Shown here one piece after another: positions 24,002 to 39,600 of a stretch of DNA of 64,000 nt. Position 1 is the stretch's first letter. The number at the start of each line of letters is the position of its first letter. This DNA is from Psoroptes ovis. Its lineage: Eukaryota; Arthropoda; Arachnida; Sarcoptiformes; Psoroptidae. The DNA is taken from the NCBI GenBank assembly GCA_002943765.1, contig PQWQ01000014.1, positions 682,001-746,000 on the forward strand, written 5' to 3'. Below the pieces are notes generated by a model, which was not told where the DNA came from, did no database searches, and was given only the letters and a program-made list of their open reading frames with translations. Made by a program: the position numbers and the translations under genes.

Positions 24002-27000
24002 TCAATTTTGTCGAAAATAATTTGTTTTATAATAATATGATTGCGAATGTTGTTGTGGTCTTGATGCAAACGTTATGTCCACCGGTCCTAAACACATTTT
24101 TGGATCTGAAAAATATATGCATGCTTTACGTGATTGCAAACGATGACGTTTAATCAGCTGACAGCAAAGACTATGGCTTGCATCACATTCACTACTTGTT
24201 GTACATTCGGCATCTATGATCAATTTGATTGATTTGTGGATTGAAAAAGAAATTTAAGAAAAAAAATTGATCATTGATGAATTTCAACAAAGAAAAATCA
24301 ATAGAAAATGAATCAAAATTCAGTCATAATTTCATTGAATTGGAATCACATTGAATTCATTTTTCCGAAAAAATTTCAGTTAAATAATTAATGTGACAAT
24401 TCGTTCCCATCTCTATCTTTCTGGTTCAATGATAATATCATCTTGATCTTAAATAATCAATGTTTGAACTAAAACATCAATATTTATACATTATTCATTT
24501 GCATTGCATTGAATACGGCAGGAAAACATAAATTGATCTCAATTGAAAATTCATCAATTCAACACAATAATTCATATTATGAATTCATTAAAATGCATTT
24601 TTTTTCAAAATTTCTATTCTGCTGTTGCTGCTGCTTATTATGATGTGTTTATTATTTATTTATTTTTTCCATTTCTATTCCGTTTCCTTCGGAAAAATCA
24701 TTTGATGTGACTACATTGAATAATATCGAAATAACTCAAGAAATCAAGAATAAATTAAAATGATATTTTGATGTTAGTTTTGTCGTTTTTTTATTTCATT
24801 GATTACAAATGATCAGAATGATCACAAATGATGATCAAAATTATAGTTACAAAAATCATCAACAATTCAAGCAACAACGAATTTCCTGACTTGATTTTCA
24901 ATCATTGTGATAATTTTTATTTTACTCATCGAAATAATCGAAAAAAACGACTAAATCAAAAAACTGTGAATTTTTTTTTCAAATCAATCGGAAATGTTTG
25001 TTTGATTATCATTGCTATTTTGAATGAAATTTTATTTTTGAATCAAATGAAAATTTGCTGGTTCAAATTTGATGTTGATTGTTTGTCACAAGAAAATTGA
25101 AATTTCATTTTGTCTTTGACTCAGAATCAATTGTGAAATAAAACTAAACAGAATTCATTTCGAAAATTGCGAATTTCAATCATCAATTCTGTCTCGCTGA
25201 TTATCATTATCATCTAAATCTTGAAAATTCATTTAAATTCATTTTATTTCATTTTGTTCTTTGCATATTTTTCCATAGTTTTTCTATGCAAAAAAAAAAA
25301 AATAAAATAAAACAATTCAAAATGAAAAATGGAATGAAATTTGAAAAAATGAACAAATATTCACATTTTAAAGATGAAATATGGAAATAAGATATGAATT
25401 TCAATGAAATTTGAAATAAATAAAACATTTATTTTTCGCCTAAGTACAATTTCAAATGTGAACCATTTGATTATACAATTGTATAATGTTTTCCTAGTTT
25501 TCAAGTGGATCGTTTTTTCGCAAAAAATCTTTATTTTCTGAAAAAATATTATCATCACAAACATAATCAAATCATAAATATAATCTTGTCTCATTTTGAA
25601 AAAATATTCACAAGTTTTAGCATATTTGTTTGTCTATTTGTTTATGAAATATATATTCTTCAAAAAAAAAAAAAAAAAAAAAAATTCTTAAACAAATTCC
25701 TATTTCTCAGAGATAATCTCATTTTTCAAACAGAATATCTTTGTTGCGAAAATATCCATGTAATTTTGCAGAATTTTCGAAATAAAAAATGAAAATTATC
25801 AGTGATTTTGCTTGTGAGCATCAAATAACTCTTTTCATTCTCTCTCCAACACCATCAAAAGTACTCATCGAATGTTGAAGAAAGATATTCTGTTTTACAT
25901 TCAAAGATATTTCAAAAAACAAAATGATTGAAAAATCCCAAGAGAAATGAAAACAACTGAAAAAGTGTTGAAACAAATGATCTCAGGAAAAGAATTGTAT
26001 CAAACCTGATGAAATTTGAAAAATTTCAATAGAAAAAAATAAAAATCAAAATAAACAAGTGAATTTGAAATTTTGAAAAAAATTTTTGCCGCCTAAATTT
26101 CATTTTCCTATTCACTTTCAATTCATTTTTGAACTGTTTGAATTTGAATTTGACGGGTTTTGATATTTTTTTGGAATCAAAAAAACATTATTTCGCAAAA
26201 TGATGTGTCAAAAACAATCAATGAATTCTGATTCTGATTTCATGTTTTGCACTGATCTGTTCGTTGCTGTTGTTGTTCATTTTCTCCTCTTTGTATTATC
26301 ATTACCCTTGTTACGATTGATTTAATTTTCACCATTTTCTACGCTTCGTGAAGAGAACAAGAAAATTCCATGAAAAATTTCTATGAAAATTTACATGTGA
26401 AATGAATTAAATTATATAAACCATGTCAACCTTTGATACAACGATCGATAACGAGTTGATAATGAATCATCGATCGATTGATTTTTTGTCTTTTTGAATG
26501 ATTATATTCATTATTAGAGCTATTATTATTATTATTTACGTGAACCATGAATTTTTTCTCTTTTATTACTTTCACTTGATTTCTTTTTATTTTTATTTTA
26601 TTTCGAGAATGAAGTGAATTCACGAAAGTGTATTCACGAATCTTTAGAGACATGGGAGAAATTGCAATGATACAAATAAAGAGTATACAAGTTTAACGTT
26701 GACAAATAACGTATATCCGTTATTCTGTAACAGATCAGAAAAATTGAATCGTAGTTTGATCGTTGAAATTCTGACATAATTCAACGAAAAACAACTTTCT
26801 GCAGAAAGCAGAAAGTATCCAAAACATAATCTTGACATCATAACACGCAAACGATCCATTTTGGGCGTAATTTTTTTGACATTTTGAATAGTTTTTGGGT
26901 TTAAATTCATTGCTTTCACTATGAAATGAATCAAGAAAAATTCAAAGTGAATTTTTGCATTTTTTTCTCCCTTATTTTCAATATTTTCAAAGTTCAAACG

Positions 27001-30000
27001 AAATCGTTGTCATTACAGTGTGTGTGTGTGATTGAAATCAATCACTTTATATAAATTTTATAAGAGTAACAACAACAACAAGCAACAATAACGATTTATT
27101 GAACACCAAGAACCAGACCAGAACGACATTATTCATATATTTAAGCTGGACATGGATTTTGAATAAGTGTGTGCGATATGGAGAAAAACGGTGGAATAAG
27201 ACCCAAGAAGCGGGGAAAATTGGCATCAATTTTACGATAAAAAGTAAGCTTGGAAAAATTTGAAGGAGAAAATTGAAAAATTGCATTCAAAACCAATACA
27301 TCATTGGTGACAAGTTAATATTGTTAATACAACTTCTTATATTCAGAAGCAAAAAAAAATCAAAATATACAATTAACTTGTCAAAATTATTCTGTGAATA
27401 ATTTATATTCAATCATTGATTCCGAACTTTTCGAAAATTTGATTGATTTTCCTGAGATTTCCTTGAGATTTCTATTATTATTCAAGCGATTCCGGATGCA
27501 AATTTTTCAACGTTAGAATACTTCAATATCCTTGAAATATTATAACAATAATGGATATATTTTTGAATGGTATGAACTTACTGAATTGTTTTTTCAACAT
27601 TTCTTGTCCAGGTGGTTGACATGTTTTGAACATGTTCATCATTGATGATGATGATGATCGTAAATTATTATCATCATTATTACTTATGAATAAATATGAT
27701 GACATTAAATGTGATTGCGATTGATGCGGCTGCTGCTGTTGTTGTGGCATACAACGTAAACCATTTTCACAATCACCATCATCTTGACATGTATCACCTT
27801 CGTTAACGCCATAAATTGGTAAACATGTTCCAGCGGTTACTGTTGAAATTGAAAAAATTGAATTAAAATTGGAAAATTTTTGAATTAAAATTTGAGATTA
27901 GAATTAAAATTAATCGATTTCAATTTTCATTCTTATCAATCAGTTTAAAAGTCTTTGACATTCATTGAAATAAAATAGACCGAAAAAATGTCTGATATTT
28001 ATTGTATTGGCTTCGACCATTAATCATCATTGTCGTAGATAATTTTTGGATCAATAATTTTTTCTGTACATTCAATTCAATGAAATGTACGGATGATAAC
28101 AATAACAATAATAATAAATAACCCTTGTTATCAATTTTTGGTACCAGAAAAATTTTCTTTGCTAATTTCACTCATTCATTTATTGTTTTTTTTCATTCTC
28201 TCAATTTGTTTCATGGTTTTGCTGATAATTTTCTTGTTTTGGCTGTTGTTTTCACTTTTATCATTATCATTATTTACATTCAATTTTTTTATTATTGATT
28301 AATGGACCCTAAAGAAAACGAATAAATTTTCAATTGAATCGGTTGCTGTTGGTGTGCTGTTTGACCAATTCATTCATTTGTTCATTAATTTATTTATTTT
28401 TTCGTCTTCGTTTTTTGTTCATATCACACAAATAAATTTGACACATCAATGACCATTTTCACTTTTGGCTAATTTCTTATTCTTATTCTTATTAGGTTGT
28501 CCGGAAAGTTCTAGCCGATTTTCATGAGCAACTCTATTGATCGAACGGAATGAACTTTTCGGGCAACCTAATATTTTATTCTATTTTCATTCTTATTTCT
28601 TATTACAATTCACATTACGATTACAAGAATTTTCTTTTTTCTTCTTTATTATTTGATGATTTGATTATCGAATGATGAAATGAAATTTTGTTTTTTTTTT
28701 TTTTTTTTTTGTCATTGTTGATGTTAATGTTAATGAATGAATGGCTAAAAGTAAATATTCGCCAAAATTTTGTTGGAAATGATACAGAAAAATGTTCAAA
28801 GAAAAACGAAGAATCAAAATGACAAAATGTGTAATTGTTTCATTATTCCGTGGATAGTTTCCATGGAATTTTTTCGACTAATTTTATTCATTCATTCATC
28901 AAGAATCATCAACGAAATAATAAAAAAAAATCAACGTGATGATGAAATTAATCGAAAAATGTTTCACACATATATTCAATAGAATTCATTTCAAATGAAT
29001 GAGAAATAATTCCTGGCCATTCTTTATTTATTTATTATTATTATTATCGTTATTTACAAATTTCAAATTGACATTAATGAAATGTAAATGAATTATAATT
29101 CTCATTATTATTATCATTATTAATTTGTAAAAAATTATTTTGTTGTTCATGTTTTTTTTGAAACAACAAGATGTTTCCATGTTTATCTATTCATATCTTT
29201 ATTATTTCTAAGCACAAACTAAACTAAACAATTGTATCATGGCGACATAATTGACTTGATTTGTTTTGCATGAAATTCGCTTCAAAAAATTTTCAAAATT
29301 TAAAAAATTCAAAATTTCAAACCCATAAACCCCTTTGCATATTTGAATCATAAAATGATGATGAATATTGTGCGAAATGCTTAAATCACTTCACTCAAAA
29401 ATATGATTCAATAATCATTAGACATTGAATCGATTGAATAATGTTATTATTATCATCATTTTTTCTCTCGAAAATTGACAATTTTTACAAAATTCTTATT
29501 TTATACATTTTTTTGCACTGGTTCATCATCATTATTACTTCATCGATGATGATGATGATAAACTATTCCGTACACTCTCATACATTATTCTTGTGCATAA
29601 AAATTTTCCAAATAATGATGTCATTATTTCTAATAAAAATGAATCGAAAAAACAAGAACAATCAATTTTCATTGCATTTCGATTCAAATTTATTTATTTC
29701 TCATTTCAATAAAAGCACAAATCACTTTTGTCAATCGATTTTTGATCATTTTCATTTTTCAAAAAATTTTATTTTTATTTTTGCTTTGCTTTACATTATA
29801 AATACTTGTCAATCGTTTGTTTCACACATTCACATCATGTGTAATCATTCATATCATTATCACTTGATTTTGCTGTTGTTGTTGTTGTTGTTGATTTCTT
29901 TATTGTATTCTTCGTTTTTTTATTCAATGATGATGATAATGTAATTTAACATTGTATGAATATAAATGTATTTTTTTTACTCTCAGTTTTTCGCTTATTT

Positions 30001-33000
30001 CTTTTGTCGCAATTTTTTTTCTTGGTGTGAAATATGAAAAAATTATACATTTCATTCATTCATTCATTTTATTTTATTTTTTTTAAACAAAATGATGATG
30101 ATTTTACAACGAAATATGTGTGTATGATCAAATTGTAGTTTCTGTCAAATATTTTTTCAAAAAGAGAAAAAATTCAAAAAATTTTAAATCAGAAATTTTA
30201 AATTTATGCAAATGTCAATTGAATATGATTACTACTCCTAACATCATCGTCGGTTATTATTATTTTTGATTTTTTCTGATTTTTTTTCCGAATTTTGATT
30301 TGTGAATGAATGAAAGAATGGAAAATGAATGAATGAAGAATGAAATCATTTCATTCACAAAAAAAACAGCGAAAAAATAATATGAAATAATGTGGAAAAA
30401 TTTAAAATTGAAAAAGAATTTTTTTTTTGAGAAAACAAAAATCAAATCAAATTCAATCATAATGAAATTATGATTATTATGTGAGAATATGTGAATTTGA
30501 AATTGAATTTTTTTTCTTCTTCACAAATTTTTAAATTAAATTTTAGAAATTTGAATAATTTTTCAGTGAGCCACTAAAAAATGTTGATTATTATCAACAA
30601 TTTTGAATTTTTCATTAGTATATTTATTCTATATCAAGCAGTTATAATTATTTTCAGATCATCTTTAGTTTATAAAATCCAAAAAAATTATGAAAATTCC
30701 ATCAACAATTTGTTAATTAAAGCATCGACAATTATTGATTTGAAATGAAAAATTAATCATGATTCAATGATATTTGATTTATCATCATCTGTCAATTGAA
30801 GCATAAATTCATTTTTACCCTGACTAAATAGAAATGAAAATATTCATAAATTGTAATTATCACAATAATTAAACATCATTATCATAATTCAAATTATTGT
30901 ATACATTATTGAATACGTGCTCCAATAGATTGGAAAAATATAATTTTTTCGAACAAGGAGAATGAATAGTGTTTTACTCTTTGTTTTTTGCAAATGATTT
31001 TTCGCAATCGATTTTTACAAGCCCTAAAGCAAATACAATAAGCCAAAATGTATGTACGACAACAATGATGTACTACACAGCGATGATGGTTATTAAACTA
31101 CACAATAAAACGCACCATGTACCCACATAACCACAATGATTTCGGTAAACAAATTCTTATTTTATTGGAAAAAAATTCAAATGTTCAAATTAGCGTAAAA
31201 AACATTGATAGAAAGAATTCATTCATGTTTTTTTTTTATTTTTCCAACCAATTTCATTGGTTACTTTATTGTTATTCGCTGTTCTATTTATATGAATTGA
31301 GTTTGAATGAATTTTCTATTTTCTCGCATCATCTTCATTGAAACAAAATTAATATTTGCTTTATTTATTTATATTTGTGTTTTTGTGTAATTTTACATTG
31401 AAAGGTTCAATATTTGATGATGATAATAATAAAAATGATAATAAATACACACCAGTACATACTACAATCATACAAGATACAAACAAATATAAACTCAATA
31501 AATTTGGAATAAATTAGATTCACAAATATATTAGGTTGTCCGAAAAGTTTTTGCCGCTTATATAGTAGGTAATCATTAGAAAATCGGCAAGAACTTATCG
31601 GACAACCTATTACAACAAATACAAAAATATTGGGTTGTCCGAAAAGTTCCTTATGCTTAATCGATAGAATTGTTGATGAAAATCGGCCAAAACTTCACGG
31701 ACAACCTAATATATTTTTCTTCGAAAACATGTCCACAATAAAGATGTATTGGTTAAGTGAAATCGCAACTATTCTCTTTTGTTTTTTTCTTATTATTTAA
31801 TAAAATAAGATTCAAATATTATTATTTTATTTGGTCGAAATTGAAAGAATTTGAAAGAAGAAAGTATGAAGATATTCGCATTATCTGTTTTCAAATATTG
31901 ATATACATCGATACATTGATATTCTCGTTATTATATCGATATAGATAAAATTGATTGATTCAAAATTGAATTAGTGTTTTTTTATTATTATTTGTTTTAT
32001 TCATGTTTTTCGGGTATATCGATATGTTTATTGTTATTTACATTTGAATTATTGCGGACCAATAAATAAAAATTCATTGATTTATAAAGAAGAATAAATT
32101 CAATAAAATTGGATAGATATTATTGAAAAACATAACATGAATTGATAGAAATATTGAAAGATATAAAGCAATTTTTTTTTCAATGTATCAAAGCACTTAC
32201 CTAATTTTCTTGATAATGAAATTGTCGATGATGATGATAATGATGATGATGATTGCGAAGATGAAGACGAAGAAGATGATGATGATGATAATGGTAGCGA
32301 ATAATGATTATGTAAATCAACACAAACCGAACCTGGACAACATTGTTCACTTTGAACGCATGGTTTTTGTACACATTTTTCTTCACCTTCAGCCAATAGA
32401 TCTTCTAATTGTACATCTCGACTCTGGATAAATTTTTTTAGAAAAAAAATAGGAAAAATTGAAATAATTTAGAAAATGAACCAAAAAATAACTGAAATAA
32501 ATGAATTTAATCGGATATTCATTGATGAATTAGAAAAAAAAACAAAAATTGGATCATTGAAAGTATTAATAAACGAATAAATAAAAATAAATAAATATTT
32601 TCTTTTCGATCATCAAAAATCAATCATCAAAAAGTTTTTTTCCTTTTCAATCAAACAACCGAATACAAAAACACAAATACCAATTCAAATAACCCCGAAA
32701 AAAAAACAGCTTCATCATTATTATTTTCCATTTCGTTTCGTTCAATTAATTTAGGATTAAAAACAACGGAACAAACAAGCAAAATCATTGAAACATCAAC
32801 AACAACAACAACAACATCGACATATAAATATTGTATGATTTTGATGATGGATATTTTCATCATCATCATCGTGATGATGTTTTCATCCTGTTTCAATAAT
32901 GTTCAATTTATTATTAATAATAATATCATTTTTATACATCGTCATCATCATGATCCATTGACAACGATAATGATCTCTCCCTATCCCTGTGCCTTCAACT

Positions 33001-36000
33001 TTTTCCATTGATTTTAATCATTGAAAACAAGATAAGATGAAATAAATAAATAAATGAATCAAATGAACTAAAAATGATGAAAGTATTGAATATATATCAC
33101 ATTTTCTTAGAGAATCTACAAAATATTATTTTGATAAATTACCAACAATATTTCATTATGGGGCTATACTTTTCTTTGGATATTTTTTCTGGTGGAAAAT
33201 AAGGAGAAAAAATTAGGTTTATTTAATACATTTAATTGAATTTATAAGTCTTGTATTTCTTATTTCATTTCGTTTCTTTTTCAATTTGTTAACAATGAAA
33301 TGAAACAAATTCTTGCCATTTTTATCCTTTTTTTTTGTTGTTAATTTAATTCTATGGGTGTTTCAATGCACTGAAAAATGCGTATCAATATTGTATCACA
33401 TTTTGGATGAAAGAAAAAAAAATCAAAATTAAATTTTGTGTCCAGAAAACAGCAACAAAATAGAATGGACTAAACTTATTGAAACTCAAGTTTTCAATAT
33501 TTTTTTTGCCCAATATGAAAGTTTTAAATTGACAGAAATTTTTTCCAATTTTTTCCACTTTCAAATTGATTTATTTGTGTTCAATTCAATTGGCTGAAAA
33601 AGAGGAGAGAAAAAATTTGAAAATGCGCACAGAGTCGTCCTTTATGAATTTTCCGTTTTTTTTAAATGTCTTGTGATTGTTTTCTGTTTTGTTTACAATT
33701 TTTTTTTCGATGATTTTTGGTTTTAGTATGAGTCAGTAGTGCATGATTTAATTTAATTTGATTTGGTTTGTTTCGATTTCATTTAAATTTTGTGATTTTC
33801 CAGTGATTTTTCAAGTGAAAATTTTTTTTAGTGAATAAAGATTGAAATTGAATAAATTCAAAAATGGTTTACATTAATTCACGTGGTGAAATTGTCGATA
33901 AAGAACCGATTACATGGCGTACACCGATAAAATTTTTGGCTAAAATCCTTTGGTTTTTCATAAATTTTTTCCTCACATTATTCGGTATGAATGATAAAAG
34001 TGAATCAATGAAAAGATATTTTATCGGCGGTGGTAGTAATGGATATTATGGTGATGGTCCAAGTGGCGGAGGCGGTGGTTTTGGAGGAGGTGGTGGTGGT
34101 GGTGGAAGACCGCGAAGAATAGCCACATTACCGCGTAGCAGTCCTATCAGTATGTCAACATGTCCTGGTGGTGCTTGTGGTCGTTGAATTGAATTAATTA
34201 CTAAAACTAATCATTAGTGATTTATAATAATGTATGATTTCGTAATATACAAAGCAAAAAAAAAATAATAATAATTGGACCTTAATTTTTCATAATTATT
34301 ATGATTATTTGATCTATTGTTTTCCTCTTAACATTCTATTATTATTTAACTATCTGTTTTAATTTATATATTATTAAACATTAACATGAACATGTCATTC
34401 ACAATGAAGAAAAAATAATGTTTTTTATTTCATATTTTCAAATAAAAATAAAAATTGAATAATTAATTATTTATAATTATTCTTTTTGAAAATAATAATA
34501 ATTACAATAGATTTTTGAAATTACATTATTTTCAAAATTCAATGAGAATTCATAATAATGTTTATATTCATGCAAATGGCATCTGTTTTACATTATTTTT
34601 TGTATTATATTTACATTTGTTAATGCATTTAAATTGAAATCTATTTCGTACAATTCAATCGAAATGGAATCAGGAATTTTTCATTTTTTTTTTTTTCGAG
34701 AAATTAAAAACGATAAAAGAATATGGATCGAAAATCAATATTGCCATGAGCAAATTTTATCATTTCAATGAATTTTCTCTGAAAAAATCTCGCTTGGGAA
34801 CAGCAAATGACATTTCCAAATCAAATTTCATAATGGATCAAGAATGGGAAATAAATGTGTCAACATTACATTAATTGATGACCATTATTTATTTATTTAT
34901 TTATTCAAGGAACTAAAAGAAAAATGTACAAGATTTCATCAATAAACAACATCAATTTTTTTCGCCTGGTGATGAAATGACATTTGAAACATTTCAAATA
35001 TTTGAAATGGCATATTATTACATAAAACACACATTCACTCATTCATTCATTCATTTCCCGTGTAAATTAATTTCATTTGATAACACATTTGTGATGATAT
35101 GAATCAATGTTTGGAAAAAATGGTTGATTTTTTCGTTTGTTTGTTTGTTTGCATAAATTGTTTTTTTGAAGAGAAAAAATGGTAATAAATTTCAATCTTT
35201 CACATCGTTGGCTGGTTACTGGTTGGTGTTGCTGGTATGTGTCATGAATTTAGAATTTCATTAATTCTAGGTCAGTGATTGTTGTGTTTGATTGGATTTA
35301 AGTTGGGAAAAAAACAACAGAAAAAACAAAGCTTGCGAGAAACAAACACAAGAAATAATCAAACAAAACACTGACAAACTAACCGAAACTTGCTAATTAA
35401 CTAAAAAAAACAATTTTCAAAGCAGAAAAATATGGAAAAGTCACGAAATTATTTCAACTGATTTTTTCCAACTGATTTTAAAATTCATTTAATTTTTGAC
35501 TTTGATTTTGATTTAAAAAAAAAACAATTTAACATTAAATTCTATGTGAAATTTGTTTGATTTTATTCCTGTATTCCGTATTTTGATATTACAAGAATTT
35601 TTTCGTTTATTCGTATCTTTGAATTTTATTTTTCATTTTCTGGCAATATTTACTTTCAGTCAGTCAGTCGATCGGTCAGTCAGTCAGTCAGAAAAATAAA
35701 AAACTATCTGTGTTTACACACACACATCTATGATTTTAAATTTTTGATTTTTTGAAATTTTTTATTTTTTCTTTTTTTGAAAATTTGTTTATTTTTTTCC
35801 ATGTTTCAATGCATTGATGCATTGTACAGTTTCATAGTGATTTCATCAAAGATTTCAAAGTGATTTATTTATTTTAAATTTTTTTTTCGGAATTTTTTAA
35901 ATTTTAAATTTTTAAACTTTTTGTTGTGCAAATTTTGACAGGTATGCTGCACATACTGCCTAAAAGAAAATGTAAAGGAAATGTGTGAGCCATAAGCTTC

Positions 36001-36623
36001 AACCATTTATTGGCCATTAATCTATTTCAATAGGAAGATGATGATAGCCATGATGATGATCATTGTCGCCCATTAAGTGTCGACATTAAATTTCGATGAA
36101 ACAGCAAAAACATATTTTGCTTTTTGCTTTTCTTTATTCTACCATCATTTCAATTCAATTTTGCCATATTTATATTTCAATAAATGAATAAATATTTGTT
36201 AAATGAAAAATTCATAAGTTTTTCTTATTTATTTTCATATTTGTTTCATATATTTTAAATTAGAAATTCAGTTGGATAAACATATCGGTGACAATTCGCT
36301 ATTCATTCATTTTTTTTTCTTCTTATTGATATCTCACTTGAATCAACCTGATTCAAATTCAATTTATTTAATATATTTTCAATATATTTATCTATTTATC
36401 TCGATATGATTACAACAATGGAAAAGGTCATAACAAATATATCAGAAACATGTTTCTCAAAACTAATCATCGATCAAATAATGATATCTATCTTTCTTCG
36501 ATATACTATTTTATCTATTTAAAATATATGACATATAAATTATTATTATTATCATTTGTTGGAGCCAAAATTTCGGCGAAATAAAAAAATAGACATTAAT
36601 TTCTTATTAATTAGCTTTAATGG

Positions 36624-36654
<31 letters not shown>

Positions 36655-39600
36655 TATAGTGATCGAATAAGAGAAATGTAAAGATAATAAAAAAATTCCG
36701 ACCTAGGTACATAAATCACTGTGTACCAAGACAGGAATAAAAAATAAAATAAAAACAAAAGAAAATATATTTTTTGGGTGACAACACCCAAAAATTATTA
36801 GATCTAATTAGATTTGAAAGATAAATGTCATCATAAATTTTCTGTATCCAAGTCCATTATTCGTGATTGACCATTACAAAATAATTATGTTTATTAATGG
36901 AATGAATTTTGATCAAAGTGAAATATGAATTATTTGAAATGATATGATTTAAAAGAAAATTGTTCGAAAATTATTATAATCAAATAAATGATAATTATAA
37001 CAGTATTTAGTTTTCCGGAATCGTTAAGAATTTTTCATTTGTTTTGATTGAAAAATGTTCAAAACAATGAAAATCAATGAATGAATGAATAAATGTTGTC
37101 CGGAAATATTTTTGAGGAAAATTTTTTTTCTCAAACAAACATTTGATTTCGATTATGATGATGATGATGATGATGATCTAATGGTCAATGAATGATTGAA
37201 TGAATGAATGAATCATATCGATTTGTAATTTTTCAAAGGGAAAAATCATCTCTCCTATCTTTTCTTGTTTTATTATTATGTGAAAAGTTCATCAAATTAA
37301 TGTGTTTTTTTATCCTCTCATTCTTCTCTTTTCTTCTCTCATTGACTTTTTGAAAAATGAAAAATTAATACAACGATTTCAAAATGGAGACAATACAAAA
37401 CAAAACAAATTTTTGAATAGTTCGATCATGGCGTGAGTTAATCATTGTTAAATGAATGAAATTTTCGATTATAATCATTTCATATAATGATTGTTTCTCT
37501 GTTTTGTGTGACATGTTCTAGTTTTCGATACTAGTGATATTCTAGGTTATATTTTTCTATAATTTATTATCATTTTCGCTTGACAAAAGACAAAGAATAA
37601 TAAACGAAATTCTGTCATCAGCCATCATGATATTTTGTCAGTATTTGGTCAGTTTTTGAAATGAAAATATACGGTGGATTTCTTCTATTTTTTCCTATTT
37701 TTCCGACTACAAATCATTTTAATTGTAACGTTCAAGTTTTTCGTTGATGAAAAATGAAGATTTACACAATTATTAATTACTAGTTTTGAAATGATCAAAA
37801 AAGAAATGATAATCATAATAATAATACGAAACAATCAATGATTGATGAATTACTATGTGAAGAAGAAAACTTGTAAATTTTGTTTTAGTTTCATGTGTGT
37901 AAGTTTTACATATTATCATGATTGGAAATTATTGAATTCGATTTCACAATTTCAAAATGAACAAAATGGCAGAAGAAAAAAGAGAAGAAATTTGAATAAA
38001 ATGAAATTGAAATGTCCCAAAGGATATTGAACAACCAGCCACTATCAAAGCATTATAATAACGAATAATAATAGCTATAATCAATGATGATAAATTTTTT
38101 TTTATTTTCGTCTATTTTTTTGCTTTTACAAATTGATTTAGTGAAAAAAAAAGTTTTCCAAGCAAACAAACACACAATGATTCATTTGTGAACAGAGAAA
38201 AATACAAATAATACAACAACTTTGAACCGTTGGCATGGTGAAAATTCAATTTTCAATCTAAAATACATTATTTTGTCTTTAAAAATAGAAAAAAAAAATT
38301 CAATCATCATCATCATTAATGGATCTAATTCAGTTTTTTTTTCGATTTTCACCTAAAGAAAGAATACAAAGAAAATATTGACTGTAAATGTCCGGTCGTA
38401 CCCTGAAGAACTCTGAATTGATAATAATAATAATAAAAGGCTGTCCGAGAAGTTCATTACGCTTAATCAATAGAGTTGTTCTTGAAAATCGGCCAAAACT
38501 TTCCGGACAACCTAATAAAATTAACTGAACAATAGCAAATGGATAGAGAAAAGCAAAAGCAAAAAAAAATTAAATTATCACCAAAGAAAGTCGAGAAAAA
38601 TATAAACATTAATGATTTGCAACAAATGAAAATGAAAATAAATGAAAATTGAAATGGAATGAATCATTAAATTTCAATACAAATTATCATTATTTGATAG
38701 ATAGATGATGATGATGATGATGAGCGAAATTTGATTTATATTTTTTCCATTTTTTAAATGAATGTAGTTGTTCGATTCGTTTGAAATTTGATGAAAAGTT
38801 CATCAAAAACAAAATAAACAAAACGAACGAACAGACAAACAAACAAATACAATGTAGCAAAATTGTAAAATACATCAAATATCTTTGTATTTCTTTGTGT
38901 ATTTAAATGATTATAATGTTTTAGCTATTTCCGTAGTCTTTTTTTCAACTAAACAATGAAAATTATTATTTTTAATATCAAACATTCAATTATAATAATG
39001 TTGATTAATGTGTTTTGATTGATAATAATAATAATGATGATGATGTTGATGATGGACACATTGACAATTAATTAACGTCGATTCCGGTGATGATGGCATT
39101 CCAAAACATTTTTTCCAATTTTATTATTTTTCAATTTTTTCCATGGTTTGTTCAATTGACTCGAAACGTTGTAAGTATTACAAGTATTATTTCTAGAGAC
39201 ATCCAATACAAAATTTATTCGATAGACACAAACACACACACACACACACACCCGTTACATAATGGAAAAATTATTGAAAAAAACCAATTTCTCTTTCATC
39301 TTCAAAATTTATCTTTTTTCATTTTTTTTATTACTGATAATCGAATTGAAATTCAAAAGTGGAGAAAATCTATAGCCCCAATTGTTCCAAAGGAAAAATG
39401 TAAAACATTCCAGTTACATTGTTGTTATCGTCGTTTTTTGGGCCAATATTCCATTGAGTTGTCTTCGCGAATATATTATTAGTTATGCAAATTACTTCTG
39501 AAAATTTGTTTGGCCCCCTCTCTTCTTCTTTTATTTTATTACTAAAGTCGTCGCATCAATAAATTTGAAACAAAAGATAAAATAAGAAGAATAAAACCAG

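Larger units (their letters stand above)
27840..32200 (-). other. Intron 2 of the prohormone-like gene
   Basis: 4.4 kb with three MITEs (28492, 31531, 31630) and a poly(T) tract at 28691-28710. Open frames within it are low-complexity and are not supported as genes. Confidence 0.55.

Noticed and set aside
29441..29944. 167-codon plus-strand ORF in intron 2 of the prohormone-like gene
   Set aside because: Phe/Ile/Leu/His-rich low-complexity translation with no domain, splice context or poly(A) support.
32201..32423. Plus-strand Met/Lys-rich ORF at 32183-32431
   Set aside because: Antisense of the poly-Ser part of prohormone exon 2.
36771..36794. Hairpin as a transcription terminator
   Set aside because: Eukaryotic Pol II genes do not use such terminators, and no gene ends here.
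39087..39482. 131-codon plus-strand ORF
   Set aside because: Contains a Thr-His repeat from a CA microsatellite and runs of Phe/Ile; no recognisable family.
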